Source: Chlorops oryzae (taxonomy: Eukaryota > Arthropoda > Insecta > Diptera > Chloropidae). From it: a stretch of 64,000 nucleotides of DNA. Positions 1-10,183 of the stretch are shown here, in pieces. A model generated the notes under the pieces. It was given only the letters and a program-made list of their open reading frames with translations, did not search any database and was not told where the DNA came from. Numbering within the stretch: the stretch's first letter is position 1; each line of letters opens with the position of its first letter. Location of the stretch: positions 128,541,679-128,605,678 of the forward strand of contig CM035806.1 of NCBI GenBank assembly GCA_020466095.1, in the 5' to 3' direction. Both the position numbers and the translations under genes were made by a program.

Positions 1-293
1 TGCGCCAGCGCTGATGTTTGTCATTCGGGCATATACGGTGCCGGTGTTGTTGTTGTTGCAAGCGGCCGAACTGCATGTTTGCATTTGTCAGCAATTTACG
101 CTGGACAGTGCTTTTGAGTATCATGGAATCACCTTGAAGTAGAAATTCCTAAATGTAGGTCACTGCCTTTTGCTTTTAGCTTTCTTTCCTTATGCTTCAT
201 TCGCACTTTGTTGTTTTGAGTTAGTTTGCGAGCGTGTAGAAAGAGGAGGAAAAATATGTTTGTGAGTCTGAGAGAGATCGCGACTCACAACAT
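1..293 (-). mobile_element. Possible LTR of a retrotransposon, running off the window edge
   Basis: On the minus strand a purine run (G-rich, about 294-306) is followed directly by a sequence beginning TGTTGTGAGTCGCGATC at 293. A polypurine tract followed by a TG start is the expected layout of internal DNA meeting a 3' LTR. The stretch is less AT-rich than its surroundings and has no long ORF. The second LTR and any gag-pol are not in the window, so this rests on one junction. It could also be a host 5' UTR or unique sequence. Confidence 0.3.
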
Positions 294-359
294 CCCGCCC
301 CCCCTTGGAAAAGTGGAGATCTGTTGATGTACGGATAGCCATCATGTGAATTTTTATGT

Positions 360-760
360 TGCAAAATTTTGTTAGTAAGACGGCTGCTGTAGTTGTTTAA
401 TTTAACGGCTGCTGCTGCGGCTGGTACGCTACACGTTAATTGATGTAAGGCCTTTATAGTGTCAATTTTCAGGACCGTTTGCCCGAGTTGTTGTGTTGTC
501 GGCTGCTGGCTATGATTGCTGTATTATGTGTCGACTGACTTCAATGCCGTTATATTGTCGGTGCATGTTACATTGTACGTTAAGGCTGCTATATTACCAA
601 TATAAACGGCTGTTGTTTTAATGTCTGCTACTGCTGGTACGCTGCTCGTTGAATGATGCGAAGGCTGCTATATGTTCCATCATAGAAAACTGCTGTGCCT
701 ATTAACGGCTGCTGTTGCGGCTGGTGCACTGCTAAGGCTGTTATATTGCAGCCCCCTCCC
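360..760. repeat. Degenerate CTG-rich direct repeats
   Basis: Phrases such as ACGGCTGCTG, CTGGTACGCTGC and AAGGCTGCTATAT recur about three times with drift (near 400, 620 and 705). No ORF survives. If the LTR call at 1-293 is right, this would be untranslated internal DNA of that element. Confidence 0.4.
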
Positions 761-1242
761 CTTTTCTTGAGAAAGAGCTGTTATTGAAGATGCTGGTGAC
801 GTACTCGAGCCCGTTGAATTATATCTATTGTATTTCTACACATTTTCTTCATCTTATATATTCTTATTTTTCAACAATTCTTTTATCTAAGTACATGTCA
901 TTTCAATATTTATTTTTATTTTAATAAAAAGCTTCGATTCTGTACATTCTTCATTACATAAAACATATCTAAGGTTAAGGTACACCTTTAAAAAAAATTA
1001 TTTATTTTTTCTCTTTTACCATTCAATTTCATATTTTCTTTTATAATATTTTTTTTTTCTTCTCTCTTTTATTTGTCTTAAATTGTACTTTCACTTTAAG
1101 AGTTTGAAAAAACCATTAATTTAAAAAGTTTTTGTTACCTTTATTTTGAGGTTTTTGTCTGCGAATATAAATTTCTTCTTCTACCGTTTTTTTTTTTTTT
1201 TTTTTTTTTTTGTACTTAATAAGTATATTGTTTTTCATTTAA
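761..1242. other. AT-rich stretch without a gene
   Basis: AT-rich sequence with a poly-T run near 1190-1211. No exon, RNA gene or repeat boundary is recognisable. Confidence 0.5.
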
Positions 1243-2776
1243 CATATGGGCATTTCCACCGAAAGGTCCACCTGCACAAAAAAACTAAAAGTTCTTGAAA
1301 CCATTTTGTTTTACCATATTTTTATAAGGAAGCAATCATATTTAACTAATTTAAAAACACTTTACCTTTATTCATATCCCATTTCGAGATATGTATTCGA
1401 ATGCAAAGTCGAGCAAATGAAAATTTTCTTAATTAGAGATTTTACTGCATGTTTAGTTTTGATAAAATTTCATAAATGGAGACATTATGCATTGATTTTT
1501 GGCCTCATAATTCTTTCTAGGGGTACAAAGAGTCAAAAAAGAATGCATAGGAAACTATGCAATCGAAAATAACGGTACATTTTTCATTTTCATTATTGCA
1601 TTTTTCGATGTCCCGTGCGACATGAAAAAACAACACTTGTTATCATAGCATCGAAAGTAGTCGAAGTAGGGTCACCAAATTTTGATTCCAAACAGCGACT
1701 TAGTATACAATTAAAACATTTAAAAAATCGCAGCAAAATCAGAAGATTCGAGATCGTAATCAACACTTAAAGTTTGTCCCGTGCGACATCGTAAGTATGA
1801 AATTAAAAAAAAATTATTAATAAATGATTTTATTAAACAAATAGGATGTTCCTCAGTAGAATGGAATTTTTTTGCAAGCTCACATGGAAAGGGAGCCGTC
1901 GATGGAGTCGGAGCAGTAATTAAAAGGAAATTCTGGCAGATAACAAAATCTAAAAATGTTGTTATACCCGATGCATTTTCTTTTTATCAATGTGCACAAC
2001 AAAGCATAAATGGGATTCAAATATATTATATGCCATCCGATGAAATCAAAAAGCAAGAAATGTCCTACAATTTTGACGAAAAATGGCGCGAAGTAAGAAG
2101 CATTCCAGGGATATCCCAGTTGCACTTCTTTTGTTGCGATGGTGTATATATAAAAGCAGCAAGAACTGCTTATTCGGAAAAACAAACTGTTTCTGTTATT
2201 CCTGATAACACTTCCACTTAATTTTTTTTTATTATTGTATTAAATGGTACAAAACACCTCAATAAATACATTGAATTTTTCTTTTTTAATTTAAAAAAAT
2301 TTTTGTTCATGTTATTTATGTATAATTTCGTAAAAAGAGCAACAAAAAAGCAAAAATATCACTCTGGAAAAAAATGTCCCGTGCGACATGTCCCATGCGA
2401 CCGAGATTAAAACTAAATTTAAAAGAAAGTTTAAATCGGATTTGAGTAAAATCAAAGCCAGTTTTAAGGGATATCTATGCCCCACATTCTAAAATTTATC
2501 CCATCAAAATATTGCGTCAGGTTTCGCTGAAATCGGCATTTGAATTGTTGCCCGCGAAAAAAACTTCTGTTTTTGTCCCGTGCGAATGCCTTGCTTTTCT
2601 ACAATTATTTTGAAAACTGAAATCTGGCCAAAATCAACCTTGGCACCAATTATACGGCTAATAAAGATCTATAAGTTAAGCCACTCGTCAAAATGAAAAA
2701 CCGTTATATTTTGACTTTTTTCTAGTTTAAATGCGTACGATTGTCCCGTTCGACATGAATGGAAATGCCCATATGA
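1243..2776 (+). mobile_element. TIR element with repeated GTCCCGTGCGACAT motif
   Basis: CATATGGGCATTTCCA at 1243 is matched in inverse by TGGAAATGCCCATATG ending at 2776, which bounds a 1.5-kb element. If the repeat proper starts at GGG, both flanks read ATAT. Inside, GTCCCGTGCGACAT or a close variant recurs near 1609, 1774, 2376, 2574 and 2744, as expected of subterminal binding sites. An ORF at 1781-2221 lies between them. The superfamily is not assigned. Confidence 0.65.
1781..2221 (+). pseudogene. Transposon-associated ORF fragment (SHGKG-x-DG motif)
   Basis: A 146-codon open frame contains WNFFASSHGKGAVDGVGAV near residue 29, then a Lys/Arg patch. From memory, similar Ser-His-Gly-Lys-Gly / Asp-Gly-x-Gly blocks occur in repetitive, transposon-linked proteins of insects and cnidarians; I cannot name the domain. 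The frame lies inside the TIR element at 1243-2776 and starts just after one GTCCCGTGCGACAT copy, so it is probably the C-terminal remnant of the element's own protein. Upstream coding sequence is missing. A host gene is unlikely. Confidence 0.45.
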
Positions 2777-3103
2777 AATTTATAATTTGCGTCGTGAGTC
2801 GTGTTTTGGAGTAAAATTCACTCACGCACGGCTCACGCCACGAATCCTGATTTCAGACACATTCACGCCGTGTTTTTTGTCGTGTTCGTGCGTGACACGG
2901 AAAAAGCACGGCACGCGCCCATCTCAAGTCTGTATACAGTTTTCTTATCGAAGAGGTTGAGCTATCTTGACGAAATTTGGTATGCGTACTCACAGGCACA
3001 TGAGTAAGAAAAAACAAGTAAGAAAGCTAAAGTCGGTCAAGCCCGACTTTGAAATACCCAGCGTCCCGACATTATGAGCGCACTATGTTTTTCTTCTCTA
3101 TTT

Positions 3104-4440
3104 GTGGGCGTGGCAGTGGGAGGGCAACATAAATTATTTCCCTACACCTTTCATTCGCCTTGGTGAACCTATGTTGCGAATTTGAAGCTTCTACGCCTTT
3201 TACTTCTGAAGTTACGAAAAATCTTTATTTGTGGGCGTGGCAGTGGGCGGCCCATATAAAAATTTTTCCTACACCTTTCATTCGCCTTGGTGAACCTATG
3301 TTGCGAATTTGAAGCTTCGACGCCTTTTACTTCGGAAGTTACGAAAAATCTTTATTTGTGGGCGTGGCAGTGGGAGGGCAACATAAATTATTTCCCTACA
3401 CCTTTCATTCGCCTTGGTGAACCTATGTTGCGAATTTGAAGCTTCTACGCCTTTTACTTCTGAAGTTACGAAAAATCTTTATTTGTGGGCGTGGCAGTGG
3501 GCGGGCCACAAAAAATTTTTTCGTACACCTTTCATTCGCCTTGGTGAACCTATGTTGCGAATTCGAAGCTTCTACGCCTTTTATTATTTTTTTTTTTTAT
3601 TTTTATTATTCTTCTTTTATTCCTTTTTTTCTTAAACTACCATTCATTTACAATTCATTTTTATTTTGTTCTCTTATGACTAAGTAATTTTAATAAAATG
3701 CAATGAAATATAATTAAGCTCCTTTCTTATCCTAACCGAACAAAAGAAATTCGACAATGATCAGTTGATCGTCTGTCGGGAGTTCTGGCTTTTGTATTTT
3801 ATATTTAAAAAGCTTCATCCAATATTTTCTTCCTATATGCGAGTGCGCTTGTTAGAAAATTAACTAATTCATCCCAACTCCGACTTATGCCATTCAAAAT
3901 GTCCAGCATACCATCTTCACTCAATATTGATTGTCCCAGAAATAGACTTCTATACTCTCGTAATATGGGACACCTTCCTAGGAAATGTCTCAAGTCTTCT
4001 ACTTCTCCCATGTTACACAGGGAGCAAATTCCCGTCGCCTGTTGCCCAATTGCATTCCCGTTAAGCATGATGAGATCACATCTTGCCTTCATTATCCACC
4101 CTATTTTTCTGTTGCTTAACCGAAAGTAATTATTGCTCAAATCAACACTTAAATTTTTATAAAGGCTTCTACGCCTTTTACTTCGGAAGTTACGAAAACT
4201 CTTCATTTGTGGGCGTGGCAGTGGGCGGGCCATAAAAAAAAATTTTCCTACACCTATCGTTTGCCTTGGTCAACCTATGTTGCGAATTTGAAGCGTCTAC
4301 GCCTATTAATTCGGAAGTTACGAAAAATCTTTATTTGTGGGCGTGGCAGTGGGCGGGCCATATAAATTTTTTTCCTACACCTTTCCTTCGCCTTGGTCAA
4401 CCTATGTTGCGAATTTGAAGCTTCTACGCCTTTTACTTCA
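3104..4440 (+). repeat. 127-bp tandem units inside family A
   Basis: GTGGGCGTGGCAGTGGG starts at 3104, 3231, 3358 and 3485, exactly 127 bp apart, then at 4209 and 4337. Each unit carries CTACACCTTTCATTCGCCTT and GAAGCTTCTACGCCTTTTA. The gap 3485-4209 is 724 bp; subtracting the 581-bp retrotransposon and one 16-bp duplication gives 127 again. Confidence 0.9.
3584..4164 (-). mobile_element. 5'-truncated non-LTR retrotransposon
   Basis: The insert is flanked by perfect 16-bp duplications GCTTCTACGCCTTTTA (3568-3583 and 4165-4180). On the minus strand it ends in an A-rich tail at 3584. It encodes the last ~117 residues of a reverse-transcriptase ORF, stopping at 3805: a CCHC-type knuckle (CSLCNMGEVEDLRHFLGRC) and a C-terminal helix region. 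Such tails are known from R1, I and Jockey-like lineages. The frame appears to begin further upstream only because it reads into family A DNA. It is dead on arrival, lacking endonuclease and RT domains. Confidence 0.88.
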
Positions 4441-5745
4441 AAAGTTACGATAAGCCCTTATTTGTGGGCTTATTTGTGGGCGTGGCTCACGGAGGGCGGC
4501 GTCCATTTTTTTCCAGGATATGTCCCTTTTCGTAGTTTACCAGTAAACCAAATATCAATGGAATGTGTTGAGTGGTTCGCAAGTTACAAGCATTTTATTG
4601 AAAACACAATAAATTCATTTGTGGGCGTGGCAGTGGGCGGATGTCTCCCATTTTTACTTAGGATCATACTCGGACACCGATATACATGTGTGCCAAATTT
4701 CGACTTCATTGGTTCAGCCGTTTCGGAGGAGATCCGACCACGGACGGACGGACGGACGGACAGACGGACAGATGGACAGACGGTCCGACGGACAGACGGA
4801 CATGTCTAAATCGATTCAGTTTTTGATCCTGATCATTTCTATATATATTTTTCTATATCTTCGGAGCTTAATTCTCCCTGTTACAAGATTTGCACAAAAC
4901 TAATATACCCCGCTTACGCTGGGTATAATTAGAGAATGGACCCAATCGGACCATTTTTAGGGGTACCTCCAGTACTAGGGTCTGTTACGAAAATCACAAA
5001 AATCGTGTTCGTGCGTGACACGGAAAAAGCACGGCACGCGCCCATCTCAAGTCTGTATACAGTTTTCTTATCGAAGAGATTGAGCTATCTTGACGAAATT
5101 TGGTATGCGTACTCACAGGCACATGAGTAAGAACAATTTAGAGAATGGACCCCAGCGGACCATTTTTTGGGGTACCTCCAGTACCAGGGTATGGCACAAA
5201 AATCACAAAAACTGCTCTAAAATCGAAGTTTTTCAAGATATTTTGATGAAATTTGATATTTGAACATTTTTAAAGGCACGTAATATGATTTCCAAAAATT
5301 GTAAAAGTGGGCGTGGCATAAGGGCGTTTTTCGAAAATTGTCTCCTACACCCGAAATACCGACTTGAACGAAATTTGCCACTTATGCTTCCTTTGTAGCC
5401 ATAAACATCCTTCCAAAATTTTCCTTGGTCGGTCCATTATTAAGGGTACCTCCAGTACTAGGGTCTGTCACAAAAATCCAAAGCTGGCTCAAAATCGGAC
5501 TTTTTCCAAATATTTCAATGAAACTTAGAATTTGAGCGTATATTTAAGCCTCCGATTAGAATTCCAAAAATTGGAAAAGTGGGCGTGGCAAAGGGGCGGT
5601 TTTCATAAAGAAATTTAACAATAGTCGGTATATGGGGCCTCTTATGTCCTTAAACACCTATTGATATTAAAAATTATTTGAACATGTGTGTCTGTGTCGG
5701 GTATTCTATTGTCAGGCTCGCCTGACTATAACACCCTTACTTGTT

Positions 5746-6469
5746 CAAGTTATTTTGATGAAATTTTGTGTTTTTAAATCTTAAAAGTGGGCTTGGCAAA
5801 AGGTCGGAAAATTGCCTCCATAGACCACAATTGCAATGGGAATCGAGCAAAAGTTGGAATTTCAGGTCCTTTTGAAGTCACAAACATCTCCTATAAGAAT
5901 TTTCTTAGTCAGTCCATTTTGAGCAGGACCTGCAGCACTATGGTCGAATACAAAATTTTCAAAACCTGCTCCAAAACCAGAGATTTTCAGTTTTAAATTA
6001 CCAGTATCGCAAAACAATAAAAAAAATGCAGAATATTCTGATTAAAATATTTAGTGCGAATTTTATTTGAGTTCGGTAGTTCAAACTATAAAACAGAACA
6101 TAATGTGAGCAGAAAATATTTTATAAAACATGAACCCAAGGCCCAATAACTTGGACCAACAGTATCTGATGGAAGGAATTCATATCTGCCCTGTACTCTG
6201 CCTAAGAGCGGCAGCTATTAAAAGTTAATTTTTAATAATGCCAAGGGAACAATAATAATGCATGAAATTTCACTTTGACAGGACACTTTTTATTACATTC
6301 GTACACAGACTGGCATTGAATTTCCGGATGAATTAGTCATCCTATATAGAGGATGCGATGGCGAAAAGATCGTTTGAGAGCTCCGCACCGCTCTTTTCTC
6401 TCTAAATGTCTATTTATAGAAATTCTTTGATGAGTCCAGGAAACTCTCCTCGTGTTTTCTCCTTGTAGG
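5746..6469. other. Degenerate family B remnants, then unique AT-rich DNA
   Basis: 5746-6000 holds weak family B phrases (GGGCTTGGCAAAAGG, AGCAGGACCTGCAGCACTA). 6000-6469 has no recognisable feature apart from a segment (6270-6420) resembling 6975-7135 (ending CTCTTTTCTCTC-AAATGTC). Confidence 0.4.
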
Positions 6470-6662
6470 TAAGGTTAGGTTAATGTGGCTGCCACCATGA
6501 AGGTTGACACACTTAGGCCACACATGGGCCCTATGTGATACGACGAAAAATGGTAAACCAAAGACAAAAACAGAAAAGCTAAACATCCACGACCTGAATT
6601 GGGAGTCGAACCCAGGGTCTCTCACTTCGTAAATTGGCATCTCAGCCAACTACGGAACAGAG
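6470..6662 (-). repeat. tRNA-derived SINE
   Basis: On the minus strand GTTGGCTGAGATGCC (A-box-like) is followed by GGGTTCGACTCCC (B box, near 6600), then a tail running to AACCTAACCTAACCT near 6470. No proper acceptor pairing is seen, so it is a tRNA-like retroposon, not a tRNA gene. Confidence 0.6.
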
Positions 6663-6734
6663 GTTTCTTTCTTTTTGTATATGTGTACATACAATCGAAA
6701 ATTTTTAGAAATCTTTTTGTTTTACAATTATGGG

Positions 6735-6890
6735 ATGCCTTAGCGAGGAATCGAATTCGCGATCTTCGGACTGTGAGGCACGCTCGCTATCCATTACACC
6801 ATGTTAATGCTCAACTGCAAAGCTAGAGCCTTATTTAGATTTAAATAGCCAATGAGATTAAAGCATATGAACATGACATATGTACATATT
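6735..6890 (-). repeat. tRNA-like SINE, copy related to 8155-8300
   Basis: The minus strand carries ATGGTGTAATGGATAGCGAG and GAATTCGATTCC (B box near 6750). The sequence upstream of the head, including CTCATTGGCTATTTAAAT, is shared with the copy at 8155-8300, so the mobile unit is larger than the tRNA-like head. Confidence 0.55.
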
Positions 6891-7286
6891 TTTCTACTGG
6901 GCGTTCAGCAGGAAAAGTCCCCCTGACAAAATCAGTGATGTCAGGGTGACTTTGGAGGCGGCATGCATGCCAATTCGTAGGACACTTTGTATGAAATTTG
7001 TGCACGAACTGACAGGGACTTCCTGGGTGACTTCGTCTTCGTGGGAGTAGAAAAAGTCACTATAATGACACCCAGCAGGACATTTGAGAGCAGCACATGC
7101 TCTTTTCTCTCCAAATGTCACTTTACCCAGCGGGAAATTTGTTCTTCCATTACCTTATTCTTCAAAGAATTCATCGAATAAATGAGCATCGAAGCAGCTT
7201 TGACGAAAAAGGTAATGCATACAGAGCGAAAAATGTCACGTTAAAAAAGGTGATTTACGTCTAAATAAGAATGATGAATTGAATCT

Positions 7287-7375
7287 CTGTGTGGCGTAAT
7301 GGACAACGTATTTGCTTAGCAATCTAAAAGGCTGGGGATCGATTCCTGTCGCAGGCTAAAAAAAAAAAAAAAATA
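7287..7375 (+). repeat. tRNA-like SINE or tRNA pseudogene with A-rich tail
   Basis: GTGTGGCGTAATGGACAACG matches the start of an Arg-type tRNA and GGGATCGATTCCTGTCGC gives a B box. An A-run follows at about 7360. The anticodon arm and acceptor stem do not pair well, so an active tRNA is not claimed. Confidence 0.5.
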
Positions 7376-7929
7376 TATAGAAAAACGGGGACTTGAAAGA
7401 TGCAAGTCAATTTAAGGAAGAAATTCTCCTGTGCCAGCTATAAAGTAAAGTCTCCATTGCGCCTTCAAAAGCGTCATGCATAAGCTCTTTCAAACAAATT
7501 TTTTTTTTCAATAAAAGTTTAGTTGAAAGCTTTTTATTCCTCTAAGTTTTTATTTAAATTTAAGTTTTTCATTTCAGAATTATCTACCCAAATAGACAGC
7601 TATGATATTCATACAATGATTTCAAGGGATGCATGAAAATTGTCCACAATTTGATAACAATTCTAGTCCTCAAAATATGTTTTCAAAACTACATCAAATT
7701 GACTTCATTGCACGATCTCATATCATGACATGAATAATGAATAATATGAGTATGAGGTCAATATGTAACCATATACTGAAATCATAATTTGCTCTCAAGT
7801 TGAGCACATTTTGTCCCTCATAAGCAACACATACTTTCAGCATCGTTTGTTCATGCATGATGTCAAGATGATGCGAATATGTTGTATTTTGTCTATTTGG
7901 GTACTTATTTACAAAAAAAACAAAAATTG

Positions 7930-8060
7930 TGTCTTGTCCGACCGGGATTTGAACCCGCCGACATCGACGTGTGAGGCACTTTCTCTAATTTTTTCTAAGG
8001 AATGCCTTCTTATTTGTACGTATACTACTCGCTCGCTTACCAATGTCCACCATATCCCGC
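7930..8060 (-). repeat. tRNA-like SINE fragment
   Basis: The minus strand has a strong B box and T arm (GGCGGGTTCAAATCCCGGTC near 7940-7960) preceded by GTGCCTCACACGTCG. The A-box side is diverged. Confidence 0.5.
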
Positions 8061-8154
8061 TGGGTATAGAAACCGGTTTGAGAACTCTCTTCATTGTCTT
8101 CTCTTTGATTATTTCGAACATTTTCAAAGATCAATTTTTAACAAATTTTATTTT

Positions 8155-8300
8155 CCACAGCCAGGGACCGAACCCGCGGTCTTCGGATTGTGAGTCGACC
8201 ACTTATACACTATGCCACTTCATGCTAACGCTCAATTGACGCTAAGATCTTATTTAAATTTTAGTAGCCAATGAGATTCAAGAAGATGAACAGCACCCCT
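8155..8300 (-). repeat. tRNA-like SINE, copy related to 6735-6890
   Basis: The minus strand reads AGTGGCATAGTGTATAAGTG, then CCGCGGGTTCGGTCCCTGGC (B box). It shares its upstream flank with the copy at 6735-6890. Confidence 0.55.
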
Positions 8301-9235
8301 CTACGATGACATGTCACCCGATTTGGCATGAATGACAATGTCACCTGTATGACCCATTGAAATCACGAATGTTTTTGTCCTGCTGCATATATTTGCCTAC
8401 TGTCCGGCAACGCATACACACTAGGGTGTCCCAAGATATGAGGGGGGATTTTATTTTATCAAAAATCGAAACGCATACCCTCCAAAATTTCACTGGAGAA
8501 TACTCAAAACTAATAGGAAATGTTAGTCTTAAATCTTAACATGCATACCGTGAGGGTACAATTCATATCAAAATTCAACGCTTGTTAATATTTAAATATC
8601 TCTCTCATTTTTCACCTGATATGGTCATATAAGGGCTTAAAACGTTACCAATGGAACTGGATAGAGATTTTAAAAGTTTAAATATTTTATACGCAAGTAT
8701 ATGGTAATGTAAAATATGTTGTAAATCAGGAAAAAATTTTGAAATCGTAGATTTTAATGATTTTTTAACTTTCATAAGTTTGGTAGAACTCTTTCTACTT
8801 ACAACCTATAACTGAAGTTTCTTAAGTTGGAGTTTCTTTACTAACACGAACACTTCTTAAATACCCAAAATATACCACTATTTAATATATGAATAAAAAT
8901 TTTGGTAAAATTTATTAAGTTTTATAACCGTTTTGCATAAAGGCAACCCACTCTACAGGTACTACCCGTCACAGCCATTGCGACTAGAACTTATGTAACT
9001 TCGATGCCTAACTGTTAATGCACTGGTAATGCACAAACACACACACACACAAATATGAATGTCAATGTAGATATACATGTGTACAAACCTATAGGCTTGG
9101 ACATCACTGCCGTTCTCTCGTCCTTATGAAGGAATTCAATAATTTAAAAATTTTTCCGACAATAAAAACTGACAGTTTAAATATTTGTATCTCCCTTTGC
9201 TTCAAAAGAAAAAAAAAATCGAATAAAAGAAAAAG
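8301..9235. other. No gene seen
   Basis: AT-rich sequence with a short (CA)n run near 9036-9051 and a CTAGGGTGTCCCAAG phrase near 8420 resembling the mariner-like TIR at 61160. Nothing else is supported. Confidence 0.5.
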
Positions 9236-9244
9236 ACCATCCGC

Positions 9245-9978
9245 CAAGGTGTATTTAACAAGGTGTAAGCAATACGGCAACAACTACAACTCGAACAAAA
9301 ACAACATAGAATCGGCATTGTCAAACGAAACGGGAATGTCAAAATCGGCTTAGTCATAATTGAACAAAAAATTTGAATTTCAAAAATCGGCTTAGTTATA
9401 AGTGAAAAAAAAATTTGAAAAATGTAAGGCTAGGCGCCGACTACTCAATTTTCAGTTGGCCAATTTTAAGTTGGGTGTTTGTGGCACACATAACTATATG
9501 AAAGCGCGCCGACATTCCAAATTTTAGTTGACCCAATAAAAAAATTTCTGTTTTCCCACAAATTTTAAATTGGCCAAGTGTGTTGTGTTACATACGTTCT
9601 TATGGGGAGCCGCACACTACTCAATTTTTAGTTGGTAGTGTTCTATAAACACATGGTACCGAGTAATTAACAAATTATTATGTAGTTAATTAATAATAAA
9701 TGAATTGAATTGAAAGTACCCAATTTTAAATTGTATAGTACTATAGTACAAGAGCACTTTTCCAACTAAAAATTGGCCAACTAAAAATTGAGTAGTCGGC
9801 GCCTAGCCTAAACAAACAAATTTTGAGAAGTGTTTTTTTGAAATTCGAGTTTCGGAATTAAAAGTAACGTCAATGAAAAATCGAAGCAAACACTAAAGTT
9901 TCGAAAAACATTATTTGTCAAAAATGAATAAGAACAAGCATGAATATCTATTGCCTACACCTTGTTAAATACACCTTG
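9245..9978. mobile_element. TIR element (CAAGGTGTATTTAACAAGGTG family), copy 1
   Basis: CAAGGTGTATTTAACAAGGT at 9245 is matched in inverse by ACCTTGTTAAATACACCTTG ending at 9978. The flanks repeat ACCATCCGC (9236-9244 and 9979-9987). Copy 2 lies at 19091-19250. A Harbinger-like MITE is nested at 9428-9808. No intact ORF is present. Confidence 0.85.
9428..9808. mobile_element. Harbinger-type MITE with TAA duplication
   Basis: GGCTAGGCGCCGACTACTCA at the left is inverted at the right (TGAGTAGTCGGCGCCTAGCC). Both flanks are TAA. A 3-bp TWA duplication with GC-rich TIRs is typical of PIF/Harbinger MITEs. A third TIR-like block (CCGCACACTACTCAATTTTT, near 9606) suggests two overlapping copies. 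It is nested in the element at 9245-9978. Confidence 0.78.
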
Positions 9979-10183
9979 ACCATCCGCAAACGAATTCCGA
10001 TTGAGTCGGCGTTGAGAGTCAAAATGATTTTCGTAAAAGGAAGTAAATGAAAAAAAATTTTGAAAAGTGAATTAAAATAAAAAATTGCAAATTTCAATTT
10101 TTTATTTTAGCATCCAAAAGACGAATTTTGGATTCAAAAGTATTTTTTATATTCCCAAATTGTTAGTTCGAATTAAATTAAAA

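Larger units (their letters stand above)
3009..4926 (+). mobile_element. Family A dispersed repeat, copy 1
   Basis: It starts ACAAGTAAGAAAGCTAAAGT and ends GCTTACGCTGGGTATA. It holds tandem GTGGGCGTGGCAGTGGG units, a long unique middle, and a (CGGA)n run near 4740-4800. Comparison with the uninterrupted second block near 5133 shows the insertion point between AACAA and TTAGAG with no clear target duplication. It is non-coding and carries the retrotransposon tail at 3584-4164. Confidence 0.75.
2870..5745 (+). mobile_element. Family B element, 5' part duplicated and interrupted by a family A copy
   Basis: Family B is recognised by GGGTACCTCCAGTACTAGGG, GGGCGTGGCAAAGGGGCG and the end GACTATAACACCCTTACTTG (about 5745). 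A block of about 130 bp (GTGTTCGTGCGTGACACGG to CATGAGTAAGAA) occurs at 2878-3007 and almost identically at 5003-5133, so the 5' part was tandemly duplicated. The family A element sits in the first unit, right after the block. No coding capacity is seen; short ORFs here are shadows of repeat DNA. Confidence 0.7.

Noticed and set aside
2801..3007. Short ORF repeated at 4936-5130
   Set aside because: Both are translations of the duplicated family B block.
3104..4440. CRISPR-like array
   Set aside because: 127-bp units are similar throughout, with no short repeat/unique spacer pattern, in a eukaryotic dispersed repeat.
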